Assembly (NCBI RefSeq): GCF_043641665.1
Contig: NC_092200.1
Coordinates: forward strand, 7,571,694-7,635,693
Direction: 5' to 3'
DNA: 64,000 bases
From: Enoplosus armatus
Taxonomy: Eukaryota; Chordata; Actinopteri; Centrarchiformes; Enoplosidae
Position numbers and translations under genes: made by a program. Under the pieces are notes generated by a model. It saw only the letters and a list, made by a program, of their open reading frames with translations, had not been told where the DNA came from and made no database searches. Below, in pieces: positions 54,801-64,000 of this stretch. The first letter of the stretch is position 1, and every line of letters starts with the position of its first letter.

Positions 54801-57800
54801 TAATATATCTTTGTTAAAACAGGAAAGCTTTTCTGCTCCAGCTGCCCCTGTGAAGTGGAAGAAATCTTTACATTATGAGGCATTTAAAGCTGAAAAGTGC
54901 ATGATCACTTGTTTAGGGAGAATCATTTACACCAAAGGACAGTTCAATTTGCACCTCAACTCCTTCCCTCCATCTACTATACACAGAAACTAGGGAGATG
55001 ACTCCCAGGTCCTCTTATGGGAAATATCAACGCACAGCTCTATAGAATATGAAAAGCAAACACGGAGAAGGTGACATTGGGCAGCAATTACGATGATTTC
55101 CTGGGCTATGCATCAAGCTGACACGAGCATTACTGTGTACGATTCTACATTTCCACTCATTGCCAACGCAGTAGCTCTCTGCTGCACATCAGTGCGGCAT
55201 TTTGGATTGAACAGTCTTGGAGTTGCGTTCTAGCTTTCATAGACTATTCTAAGACAGATAATTGCCCTCTACTTTTAAGGGCAAGAGAAATGTCAAAAGG
55301 ATTCAAATGTTTTTCAGGCATATGTGTGTTCATTTTTTGCACGCTGAACAAAAATATAGAAAAGCGTTTCTTTTCAAATAGTATCGGGCTACTCAAAGAC
55401 CTGCATTCACATAAGTTAATATAGTATTTTCAGGTATTAATAGGTTTTAGGTCTAAGTGGTTTTTGTAACAACAAAAAGCAATTAACATTTGATACTACC
55501 ATCAAGTGTTGACTGAAGTGGCCCAATGCGGCCCATCCTTCGCGTTCTCCACACATGTCTTGCAGACGGGACATACAACTGGGTGACCTGGAGGGACAAG
55601 AGGCAGGTAATGAAAAAGAGACTTCTTTAAAATAACCCTTAAAAAATTACTGTCATTTGCTTTAGGATCTGTGCGTACTTGTACTGTTGTACTATTTATT
55701 CTTCTCACTTGTAAATATAAACGTTTGTGGTCTTGACTGTTACTACTTAAAACTGGAAAGCTAATAGCTTTTATCCTGACTAGGACTTCATCTTTTACGG
55801 GGAAATTAATAGAACTACTACAGTACTCTCTGACTTTACCCACTGCAAGGTCCTCATAGTAGGAAGCTTTGTGAATACAGCTCCAGATTATCACGTGTTT
55901 CACAATAAGGCTAAAATGTGACATTATATCACATCCAACTATGAACAAATAGAAAATCTAAACAGCTGTGATGACAATCAAGCACCTTATCTGCTCGGAT
56001 GTTGACCTCCGCTGAGAGCCAGTGACCTGCTGGACAGAAGGGTCGTCTGATGTCACGAGCTTTCACCATCTTCACCAAGTTAGTGATGACCTGGGTAGTA
56101 GATCAAACACACAGACAGGCACACCCGTACATTAACATCTCTAACTTCACTTCATTATAAGATAAAGAAACGTACATTTCAAATAGAGAACACAAAACTG
56201 ATAGAGGTTTTTCTGTATATAGGCTGTTCAACAGGATGAGGTGCCTTCGCTTACAGAAAAAAAAAAAGCAATTTGAGAATTCAGCCATTAGCGAACCATT
56301 TATGGGGAGTATAAAAGAAAAACGACCTGTGCCGTCCCTCAATGTCCAGCCCTGTTAATTACTGGTGAGGTCTGCTGACATCAGCCATCGGACAGAGAAT
56401 GCAAAAGAAAGTGACGGCAGCATTGGTTCACAGTGCTACAAGTACCAGCATGGCTCAGGCTGGCCGAAGGCTCATAATGACAATCATATTTCTCTTTAAT
56501 GCAACTGTGAAACATTTCAGGTGACCATCAACATAGGCTTCACTGAAAATCTGCACTCTGAAGTGGCCAGTTTTCTTTTCTCTGAATTTCTATTCACTTT
56601 CATGTGCTTTCGTTACCTAAAGTTAAATTTAGATGTGCGATACAATCACTAAAAATGTAATCTCTACAGAAATAAATATTTTTTTGTGTTTATAAACAAC
56701 ATCTACCTGCACAATTAAAGACGGTCCAGGATTGGGACTGAGGACCTTTTAGTAGCACATTTACTGGGCAAACATTTAGGTTTCAGCCTGGACATAACAG
56801 GCTCTGCTGTTGCTAAGGCTAGTCGCCGCCAGACATCTGCTATATAACCTCGTGCATGTCATTGCATGAAGATTCGTTAAGGGAGCAGTTACGTCTGCCA
56901 ATAACAGTTACAGCCAGTCCATTTCCATATAATACCCAGGCTAGATTATTTCAATCGAAATGTTCTTTTCTAAAGCACGTCATTTTCATAGAGCGACAAT
57001 TAATCTCGGCCAATCACTGCGAGGCAACCAGAGTCCGCAATAATGGCAAGTGCAAAATGCTGTAAAAGACGCGTGGCGATGGGTTTGGAGCCGGCCTACC
57101 CCCTGACTCTGAGAATGAATAAGCATTCCTTAATTAGCCCATCGGGTTAAGTGCAAGCCTTAATGGGCCTTTCCCAAACTCCAGCGTGACATCGTTCTCC
57201 AAACATGGCCAAGAAGAAAGTTCCATTAGCAATATTAATACAAGCTTAGTTGATCATTTTCATTCAATTAACTTCTTTCAATTAAATAGATAGCTCGACA
57301 ATGGAGGTGATAAAAGATGGGGAGGGACGGCTGATGACACGAACCAAACATTAGCGTGTTAGGGGTCAGCGGCGTTAAACCGACTGTAAATCCCACCGTT
57401 CAATTTGGAAAATGCATTTCCCCTGCTCCCCACTTCTTTAATGGGTCGTTTTAGCTGACAAGAGGCCTTTGAGCAGATCTTTTATGAAAATCCCCAACGT
57501 GCTCTTCGCGTATTTGCCACCTTTCACAGAACTCCAGTGTTCACTTTTAAATCCTTCTGTCAAAGACTAACAGCCAAGAACAAAGTCGCTTAATTACCGT
57601 TTCCTTGATGGAGAGTGGAGGGACGGAAAGAGGCGAAATGAAATGTGGAATGAGAAAAAGAGCTGAGGAGAATGAAGTTAATGCTGTTTTCTGCCTCATT
57701 TGTTCTGGGTAAATAACCAATGGATGACCTCCATGGCAGCGCTCCACCTTGTCTTTGCCTGCTCATGCATATCTGCTTGATTTCCACTAACACAGACAAG

Positions 57801-60800
57801 CATTAGGCCACTATGCTTCAATGCACAGAGGGGACACACAAGAGTTGTCCCCAATGTTAACGTGTCACATCATCACATGCTTTTAGGTATCAACAGAACA
57901 GAAACCAATCTTGAACTATCACGAGACCTCATGAAAAACATTTCAGTGTGAGAGGAACATGTATGTACAGACTGACAACATTTATGTTTGGTTTCAACTG
58001 CTTCTCATAAAGTATGTGACTGCTTTGGATGACTATTCATATCTATTCTAGGATGAAATCCATATCCGACACCAATATTGGCCGACAGATGTGGTTAAGA
58101 CACGTGCAAATGAACAACAGTGTCAAAAGATATCACATCCAGTGCTCAGGATTTGACTCTTGACACAGTACTCTTAATTAAGTAGTCCAGTAATTCTGGA
58201 TTATATTTATTGCTTGTCATCTTGATCAGAAAAATAAAAATTCTTATTTTAGTACTACTTACTGTTTGAACACGTTTAAGCAGCTTAAGTTAGAATGACA
58301 ACACTCTCATGAGATGCAGTGGCTGGTAGCTTGGTGTTAAACCCAGTTGGAAGCAGGACTGAGGTAGTTTTATTTGCCACTGAGGTCAAATAGTTTAGTT
58401 TAGTAATCGTTTAGACTGCATGAGAAATATGTGTGTGGCACAACCTGCAAGCACATTTTGCCATAAGAATGAGGTCAATGAACCAGAAGGATTCCATGTG
58501 TCTTTCACTTATGTTGCTGCCGTCTCACTACTCAACTTCAGTTTTCAAATCGTCTACAACACAGGCCTGTGTGTGTGTGTGTGTTTGGGTTGACAACGTG
58601 TGCACACACACAGTGGCAGTGTGGCCTCCAGACCCCTCCCACTTTATTTCCCACGCTTCACTTAAAAAGGTGAGAGTGAGGGGCAAAACAATAGCAAACA
58701 ATAGACAACCGAATTTAAAATTTTCATACATGACTGTTTTTTTCGACACCGCATCAAGCGTCAGTCTTGACAGCACAGACACATTTCTCCAAATAGAAAT
58801 TGAGCAAGCAATTTTGGGCACCATATTTGCAACAATTTTAGACAATGAGTACTATATATGAATTATAAAATTAAGATTTTCTTTATGTCTTACCTTGAAG
58901 AGCTGTACCCAGCGTTTCTGCTCGGCCTGGATGCGCAGCTGAACCTCAGTGTTTGTCTTGACGCCCACACTGCGGAAGGCAGCCATGTACTCCTCACGGT
59001 GCTCGGTTTTGGTCTCGGGGTAGGCCAGCTTGATGATTCCCAGGCACGCGTCCCTCAGACAGCGAGACAGAGTCACCAGCTCTAAGAGCGTGAAGGGCAT
59101 CATGGTGGACTGTGCCTGACCTGTTGAGAGGGAGAATGTATTCATCGTCTTTAACAGATATTGATTTTCACATTTACATGGCGGGAAGACGGTGTGTGAG
59201 TGCTGAAAACAACAGACAGTGACAATATATTATTATGTGAAGACCACCAAATGAAGGAGATGATAGAGGAGTGTCCACAAGATAACCAGGTCCCAATCAG
59301 ACATACATAATGTCCAGCAATCCCCTAGCAATGTATTCATTTGACAAAAAGTAGATCAAAGGGCACAGATAAGGAACATCAGGAAACATAACATGAAAAG
59401 TTTGAGGGAGCAAAACAATTACATTTTTAAAGATCCAGTGAAACAGATGAAAAAGTCTACTACCTTCCATTTCGTGACCGAAAAACTCGCTATCATGCAC
59501 AGAGATAAGCGAGTGGCTGAAGAGAGAGCTGAAGAGATAGAAGAGGGGAATGATGCGGTTGGAGTCCTCAAACGACATGGGAGACCCTCGTGAGATCAGC
59601 TGCAGCAGCGGCACCATGGAGCTGAGGGGGCAGACGGAAAGGGAGAGACTACATATGAGGTACAGACTGTACGTACACAAGCAGAAATATATAAATAATA
59701 GTACAATGAATTAGCTCACCCAGTGATCATTTTCGTTGTCATGGAAGTGATCAGGTGCCAGAGATGCCTCAGGAAACGTGCGTTGAAAGCTAAACTGTAC
59801 AGAAGTCTGTAGAGAACAAAGAAGCAGAGAGACACATCAAATTTAAACATGTTGTTTTGATAAAGTACAAGGCTCTCATCAACAAGGCGACATGAGCTAG
59901 AGAGCTATTTCATTCAGATGACACAATCAGTGTGAAGAACTGTAAAATTACTTTCCGTCAATCTGTCTGCTACATTGAGATTGTTAACTTTGCCCTGTTA
60001 ACCAGAGGACACAAGTAAAAGGGGGGGGGGGAATAAATGACACCGTTAACCAACATTTCTCTCATAGAATTTTCTTGGCCTTTCTCTCCCCTTTTATACC
60101 TTGTGAGGGCTGAAAAGAGATTAAATGAGCCATTAAGCTTTATTTAGGCGAGGCACCTTCCATTAGTAAACTAGTTGCTGGCGAGGGTACCCAGCTCGGG
60201 TCATAAACAGCCCTCTGGCTTCCTGCTGGAGCCCCATTTAACTTAATGGCCAAGGGAGCAAGACAATGGAGGACGGAGGAGGAGGGGAAGCCTGGTCCTC
60301 ACTGTGACCCCGCAGCGCCAGCATGCTTCCACTCTCACAGTGAATTACATGATAACGGCGAGGAGGGCCCACATACCTTGCTATAGTCACCCTGCACTGA
60401 ACGGGCTGTGGCACCAAGGTGTGAAGCTGCTCTTTGTTCAAGTGTATGTGTGTGTGTTTGTGTATACTCCTAAATTGCATGGCTTTTCACACAGAGGGTA
60501 AGTACAGGTGACAATAATGTGTTAAGTAAGCTAAAAGGCAAAATAAAGTGCCCCTGCATATAATAGGCCCTTGTTTAAGAGTGACAGTGCTGACACCTAT
60601 AAGGAGATATTTAATAGGGCAGCATCATGTATTCTCAGTGGAGGAGAGGAGTAAAGGTCATTGGAGAAAAAGAGCAGAGATAAAAAGAGAGAAGAAAGTA
60701 GAGAGGGAAAAAGGGAATCCTATATTTCCTCAATATTCTCATCTCAATGTCAACGCTCAAATTCCCATTCCACCGTTCAATCTACCAAAATAAATTCAGA

Positions 60801-63800
60801 ACTCCCCAAATGGAAATGAGCATTAGGAGCAGAGTGTCAGACAACCCTCCATACGGCTTGAAAAATGGTTTGTGCCGGGCACACACACCATCTGTCAGTA
60901 CTACAAGGCTAGGGAGAGAAGCGCGGAGTAGTGCTGTGGGCTCATAACAAGTGATGCAAGTGTATGATTGAAATGGGAAACAAAGCACTAAATGCCAGCT
61001 GACATCCTGATTTACGGCCTGAGAGAACGCAAACCCCCATTTCAATCATGGAATGAACCACTAATAAACAAAGTCAAGACATCAAACAGGGTTGTGTGTG
61101 CATGTGTGTGTGTGTGTGTGTGTGAAAAGCAGCTAGATGAATAACACCGGGATCATTTCATTTTGCGGTAATGAAAGAATCTCTGTTCAGCAGAAAAAAA
61201 TAACAGCTGTGCTCAGGTCAGATTTGATACCATAAAGACTGAACAAGCGAGTTTCCACCTAAATAATTTGTTTTGCAGGCTATTGTGTTAACATGATCAA
61301 CATCATTATCTCATGACAAAAATCACAGCAACCATTCAAAAGTAAATGAAGGACCAAAGCTCACTTTCATCAGGGCGAGCCCCGTTAGCAACAGAGCGCT
61401 ACATTGGGTGAAACCAAACTATCAAAGTGAAATTACACCAAATATCCAACGCTAAACAATTAAAGTGAAATTACACCACACCCACTAGAGCAAACCTGGG
61501 CTAAGTACAATTAGCAAACCAATCAAAAATCAATTTTGGTCCGAATCATTGTACAGCTTTAAAGTCGTCCTCAGAAAAAAATCTTTTCATGAGACATTTT
61601 ACATATTTATTAAAAAGGCAGCGTGCTGGGCTGGCTGGACGACTGGCCAGCCTCTCTTTTTTTGCTGTAAGAGCAGTAAATCAAGGCCGAGATGCAATTT
61701 GCTCCCCTTAGCCTCTTGTAAAGCTATCCCGTCCACTCCTGCAGTGATTAATCTTTCTCAGTGAGCTAATTATTTTGTACAGATATCCAATAATGATGGA
61801 AGACGAAGGGCAGGATTTATGGTAAAAGCAAAGAGAAGGAGGAAGCCGTAAAAAAATTAAGGGGAGCGGGGGATATACAGTGAATTTCTTCTAAATTCTG
61901 TTCAACCATTCGTAAGCAGTACTGCTAAATTGCTAGTTGACCATCAGACTCTAGCTGCATGTGTCCAGTTTTTTTATTACTGTGGAAGCTAATTTATGTT
62001 TATCCTTTTAAGCATGGTTTTGGGAAAGCTAGGGCTAATAAAAAAACAGATATACAGTAAGATACAGATGCAAACGTGATATGAATGTTCATACATCAAC
62101 ATCCCCACCCACACATTTAAATCAACTGGCAGCAACCGGCTCCACTAATAATTAACTAGAGCAGGTTGATCCACAAAGCTCAGTCTGGATCACCTCCCGT
62201 CAGTCAATGCACCCCCCCCCACACACACACCACCTCTGACATCCTGGCCCTAATGTAATCAACCTGAGAAGAGGTAATTGCCCTCATCCAGAACTGACAG
62301 CTTCCCTGACATCCCTGCTTCCTTTGCCGGTTGTAAATGCCAGTGGGTGCGGACCACTGATAACTGCCTGCCTCACTTCGCCGTTATTTACATTACTGCT
62401 TACAGCGCGGAAACACATAAAGACACAGTTTTCCTTTCAATCAGGTAGGGGTGTAAACAGGCTCTCTGAATTCAAGGCTGAGCTCGACAAGACGTGTAAA
62501 ATGTTATGATATCAAATAAAAATGAGAAAGGCTTTAAATGTGTTTTTGTGTTATGTTTTGATTCAGAAACACCTGCTTCACTGTGAAGTGCACCTTGGTT
62601 GTATAATTGCACCTTTTATAATTCCCCCCCGGGAGTATTTCTGATTCTGACTGGTTACAGTTACTATATTTAAAATACCAAAAGTATTTCAATGAAATTA
62701 GAGAAGATTACCTACAATCTCTGCTATTTTTGATAGATATACGTTGTAAAGTTCTCCTGTCATTTGCATGATGAAGCAATAACAACATGCTAAAGAAAAT
62801 GCACTGTGTTGTTTTGTAAAGTTTCTTCCAAAATAAATGAGATTTGTGTATTTGTACCTGACTTTTGGCACCATGAGGCGATGCTGGACCATGAGTGTGT
62901 GACAGATGGACGCCATCATGGTGAAAACCTCCTCGCTGGCTGAATCCCTCCACACCAGGTTCAGCAGGGCGTTAGTCTGATGCTTAGTGTCCAGCTTGCG
63001 GACACACTCCTCTGTGATCAGCTGCACAGAGATTCTGCTGTCATCCTGATGGAGAAGGAAACACACATGGGTTGGAAGATGAGGGATGATATGCAATTTT
63101 ATCATTATTTACTTTACCATGTGCCCTCAGAATTGCTCTGTACTGAGCCTATATCTATATCACACTTAGGCTACCACTGTTCCGTCTGCACTGCCAACAC
63201 ATGAGGTTGAAAACTGCAATAAATCGTACATACAGGCTACATTGTTTAAGTTTAAGTTGTGCTTTAATGGTATTTATTGTATTAACACTTGTTAACATTT
63301 GTTATATTTCAGAATCAGAATCAGAAATACTTTACTGATCCCCGGGGGGATGCACCGGTTCAACTTTTCTCTCCTGTTACCAATTCTGATATTCTGATAT
63401 CTGAACTCAGGGTACCGATGCGATACCAGTGCTCTTTTTCTCCAAAATCCTTCTAACGCTTCCCTGCTGCCACATATTTATGGGCCAGATTTATCAACAA
63501 AACTAATATTGCTCTAATCCTGGTATAATTCCATTACCATGTTCTGTGTATGCATATGTCTGTGTGTATGTATCGTACCTGCATGGGTGGTGGATGGATG
63601 CCAGTGTCGTCGTCGTCCTCCGAGTCGCTGTTAACTTCAGGCCTGCTGCTGCTCTCCGACACCGGCAGCAGGGGCAGCAGCGTCTGCAGAGCCCGAAGGT
63701 ACAGCAGGAGACCCTCCTCTGATAGTGAGCCTGCCAACACACACCCATCAATATTACTGTGCACACCATCATATCTTCATCTCTATAAATCAGTCTCGGA

Positions 63801-64000
63801 GTTTATACTTCAAATGAGCCATATACAGTATATAAAGTGTGCAGTATGAACACTGGCTTGTGTGCACACCTCTAAACTGTGCCACCTACCTAAGCAGTTC
63901 TCCCCTGCAGAGAGGACAAAGTAAAACACCCATGGTGCCTGGCTCTGTGCTGCCGAGGAGGAGCCAATGGTGGCCTGGAGGGAGCTCAGGAAGGCCTCGA
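42656..64000 (-). CDS. ube3c: Ubiquitin-protein ligase E3C, 3' part (16 exons; 5' end outside window)
   Basis: HECT-type E3 ligase that associates with the 26S proteasome and extends K29/K48-linked chains on substrates being degraded, raising processivity (yeast Hul5 counterpart). Sixteen exons with continuous frame encode about 787 residues, roughly the last 73% of a protein that is 1083 aa in human. The N-terminal IQ motif is not in the window. The C-terminal HECT domain spans the seven to eight exons from about 52.5 kb to 42656. The catalytic cysteine is in [14 protein letters not shown], 32 residues before the C-terminus (codon 42755-42757), and the protein ends AGFELS as in human. All introns are GT-AG. 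Exon numbers below count back from 23, the human number, and are inferred. Confidence 0.97.
42827..44473 (-). other. ube3c: ube3c last intron
   Basis: Contains a conserved-looking block 43190-43620 and the 21-G run. No coding sequence. Confidence 0.55.
43629..43649. repeat. Poly-G tract (21 G)
   Basis: Uninterrupted G run in the last ube3c intron. The length may be affected by sequencing. Confidence 0.85.
44474..44604 (-). CDS. ube3c: ube3c exon 22 (HECT C-lobe)
   Basis: 131 nt, phase 1 to phase 0. Encodes [20 protein letters not shown], then [20 protein letters not shown] and LGFK. The Cys in TSCSRPP is not the thioester cysteine. Donor GTGAGG. Confidence 0.97.
44971..45037 (-). CDS. ube3c: ube3c exon 21 (HECT)
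   Basis: 67 nt, phase 0 to phase 1. Encodes [20 protein letters not shown], then YS. Too short to appear as a stand-alone ORF; found from the frame gap between its neighbours. Acceptor CTGAATAG, donor GTAAAA. Confidence 0.95.
45127..45315 (-). CDS. ube3c: ube3c exon 20 (HECT)
   Basis: 189 nt, phase 0, acceptor TGACCCAG, donor GTACAC. Encodes [20 protein letters not shown], then [20 protein letters not shown] and [20 protein letters not shown]. Confidence 0.97.
45316..47155 (-). other. ube3c: ube3c intron between exons 19 and 20
   Basis: Conserved-looking block 46480-46800; otherwise no feature. Confidence 0.5.
47156..47368 (-). CDS. ube3c: ube3c exon 19 (HECT N-lobe)
   Basis: 213 nt, phase 0, acceptor TTCTGCAG, donor GTGACGG. 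Encodes [20 protein letters not shown], then [20 protein letters not shown] and a tail ending [12 protein letters not shown]. Confidence 0.97.
47369..50169 (-). other. ube3c: ube3c intron between exons 18 and 19
   Basis: 2.8 kb with two conserved-looking blocks, 48060-48500 and 48960-49330, rich in TAATTA-type motifs. Confidence 0.5.
50170..50417 (-). CDS. ube3c: ube3c exon 18 (HECT N-lobe)
   Basis: 248 nt, phase 1 to phase 0, acceptor CATGTTAG, donor GTGAGC. Encodes [20 protein letters not shown], then [40 protein letters not shown] and [20 protein letters not shown]. Contains the HECT hallmarks DGGGIFREF and FLGRILGK. Confidence 0.97.
50418..52399 (-). other. ube3c: ube3c intron between exons 17 and 18
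   Basis: AT-rich; one repeat fragment at 51055-51250. Confidence 0.55.
51055..51250 (+). repeat. TTTATTTATCCAGG dispersed repeat fragment
   Basis: TTTATTTTTATTTATCCAGG followed by an A/C-rich tail with several AATTAAA/ACAATAAAA phrases, a family seen often in fish. In the ube3c intron 50418-52399. Confidence 0.45.
52400..52532 (-). CDS. ube3c: ube3c exon 17 (start of HECT region)
   Basis: 133 nt, phase 0 to phase 1. Encodes [20 protein letters not shown], then [20 protein letters not shown] and SPEN, the N-lobe entry of the HECT domain. Donor GTACGG. Confidence 0.95.
53330..53427 (-). CDS. ube3c: ube3c exon 16
   Basis: 98 nt, phase 1 to phase 0. Encodes [20 protein letters not shown], then [12 protein letters not shown]. 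Donor GTACTGC. Confidence 0.95.
53428..55499 (-). other. ube3c: ube3c intron between exons 15 and 16
   Basis: About 2.1 kb. Nothing recognised beyond AT-rich background. Confidence 0.55.
55500..55587 (-). CDS. ube3c: ube3c exon 15
   Basis: 88 nt, phase 0 to phase 1. Encodes [20 protein letters not shown], then IGPLQSTLD, the family block just ahead of the HECT-proximal segment. Donor GTAGTA. Confidence 0.93.
55986..56090 (-). CDS. ube3c: ube3c exon 14
   Basis: 105 nt, phase 0. Encodes [20 protein letters not shown], then [15 protein letters not shown]. Acceptor CTACCCAG, donor GTGCTTG. Confidence 0.94.
56091..58893 (-). other. ube3c: ube3c intron between exons 13 and 14
   Basis: Conserved-looking block 56820-57500 and a short TG repeat. 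Confidence 0.5.
58568..58584. repeat. Short (TG)n
   Basis: About eight TG units in the ube3c intron 56091-58893. Confidence 0.8.
58894..59120 (-). CDS. ube3c: ube3c exon 13
   Basis: 227 nt, phase 1 to phase 0. Encodes [20 protein letters not shown], then [20 protein letters not shown] and a tail ending KRWVQLFK. Acceptor CTCAACAG, donor GTAAGA. Confidence 0.96.
59464..59621 (-). CDS. ube3c: ube3c exon 12
   Basis: 158 nt, phase 2 to phase 1. Encodes [20 protein letters not shown], then [20 protein letters not shown] and [12 protein letters not shown]. Donor GTAGTA. Confidence 0.95.
59720..59806 (-). CDS. ube3c: ube3c exon 11
   Basis: 87 nt, phase 2 to phase 2. Encodes [20 protein letters not shown] followed by [10 protein letters not shown], nearly identical to the human stretch. 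Donor GTGAGC. Confidence 0.95.
61093..61124. repeat. (TG)n microsatellite
   Basis: Two TG runs with a CA interruption, in the ube3c intron 59807-62857. Confidence 0.88.
62620..62652 (+). repeat. Retroposon-tail copy with internal deletion
   Basis: AATTCCCCCCCGGGAGTATT followed by TCTGATTCTGACTG. It lacks the GATCAATAAA segment present in the 29761 copy. In the ube3c intron 59807-62857. Confidence 0.5.
62858..63045 (-). CDS. ube3c: ube3c exon 10
   Basis: 188 nt, phase 0 to phase 2. Encodes [20 protein letters not shown], then [20 protein letters not shown] and a helix with [19 protein letters not shown]. Closely matches the human [15 protein letters not shown] block. Acceptor CCATCAG, donor GTACAAA. 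Confidence 0.95.
63318..63356 (-). repeat. Retroposon-tail copy, inverted
   Basis: CAGAATCAGAATCAGAAATA, then CTTTACTGATCCCCGGGGGG, the reverse complement of the 29761 copy. No target duplication recognised. In the ube3c intron 63046-63578. Confidence 0.55.
63579..63730 (-). CDS. ube3c: ube3c exon 9
   Basis: 152 nt. Encodes [40 protein letters not shown] and [10 protein letters not shown]. This is a variable acidic linker in the family (human has a Ser/Glu-rich run here). Donor GTACGA. Confidence 0.9.
63890..64000 (-). CDS. ube3c: ube3c exon 8 (partial at window edge)
   Basis: Open throughout to the edge. Encodes [20 protein letters not shown], then [16 protein letters not shown], ending in phase 1 at donor GTAGGT. 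Joins in frame to 63730 (LG-SLSEEG). No acceptor is seen, so the exon extends beyond 64000. Confidence 0.85.

Larger units (their letters stand above)
59807..62857 (-). other. ube3c: ube3c intron between exons 10 and 11
   Basis: Conserved-looking stretches at 60050-60400, 61540-61760 and 62080-62430, a TG repeat and a retroposon tail. Confidence 0.5.

Overview
The window is vertebrate nuclear DNA, most likely from an acanthomorph (perch-like) teleost. The genes are split into short exons with GT-AG introns, coding density is low, and dinucleotide repeats are frequent. Several dispersed repeats match families I recognise as common in perch-like fish genomes (the GCTAAGCTAAGCTAA foldback element, the TTTATATAGCGCC element, the GCTAGCATGGC element). 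The species cannot be named from the sequence.

Two protein genes are supported, both on the minus strand and head-to-tail. From 64000 down to 42656 lie the last 16 coding exons (about 788 codons including the stop) of ube3c, the HECT ubiquitin ligase of the proteasome. Its 5' part is outside the window. About 3.6 kb further on, from about 38.05 kb down to 15.58 kb, lies a complete dnajb6 gene (class B HSP40 co-chaperone). It has a non-coding first exon and seven exons for the short cytoplasmic isoform (242 aa, ending [10 protein letters not shown]). Two further terminal exons, 6 and 8 kb downstream, give a long isoform of 320 aa with a basic nuclear-localisation tail. The order UBE3C then DNAJB6 in the same orientation is that of human 7q36.3. 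Both genes act in protein quality control: DNAJB6 with HSP70 keeps aggregation-prone proteins soluble, and UBE3C extends ubiquitin chains on clients stalled at the proteasome. Whether the adjacency matters functionally is unknown.

Layout: 1-14.6 kb is downstream flank with no recognised gene, mainly MITE and hAT relics, microsatellites and a few conserved-looking non-coding blocks. 14.6-23.4 kb holds the long-isoform 3' exons and long intron of dnajb6. 23.4-30.9 kb is the compact coding core. 30.9-37.9 kb is intron 1, with a cluster of heat-shock elements near 37.1-37.2 kb. 38.1-41.7 kb is intergenic, with a decayed LINE and a CTCF-type motif. 41.7-64 kb is ube3c, with several introns holding AT/GC-mixed, homeodomain-motif-rich blocks that look like developmental enhancers.

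The most notable observations are the dnajb6 alternative-terminus architecture (a splice donor embedded in conserved codons; a CA repeat directly after the long-isoform stop), two perfect three-unit heat-shock elements in dnajb6 intron 1, and nested mobile elements, one with a clear 7-bp target duplication. I found no clearly new biological system. All exon coordinates come from reading frame continuity plus splice sites and from family knowledge, not from alignments.
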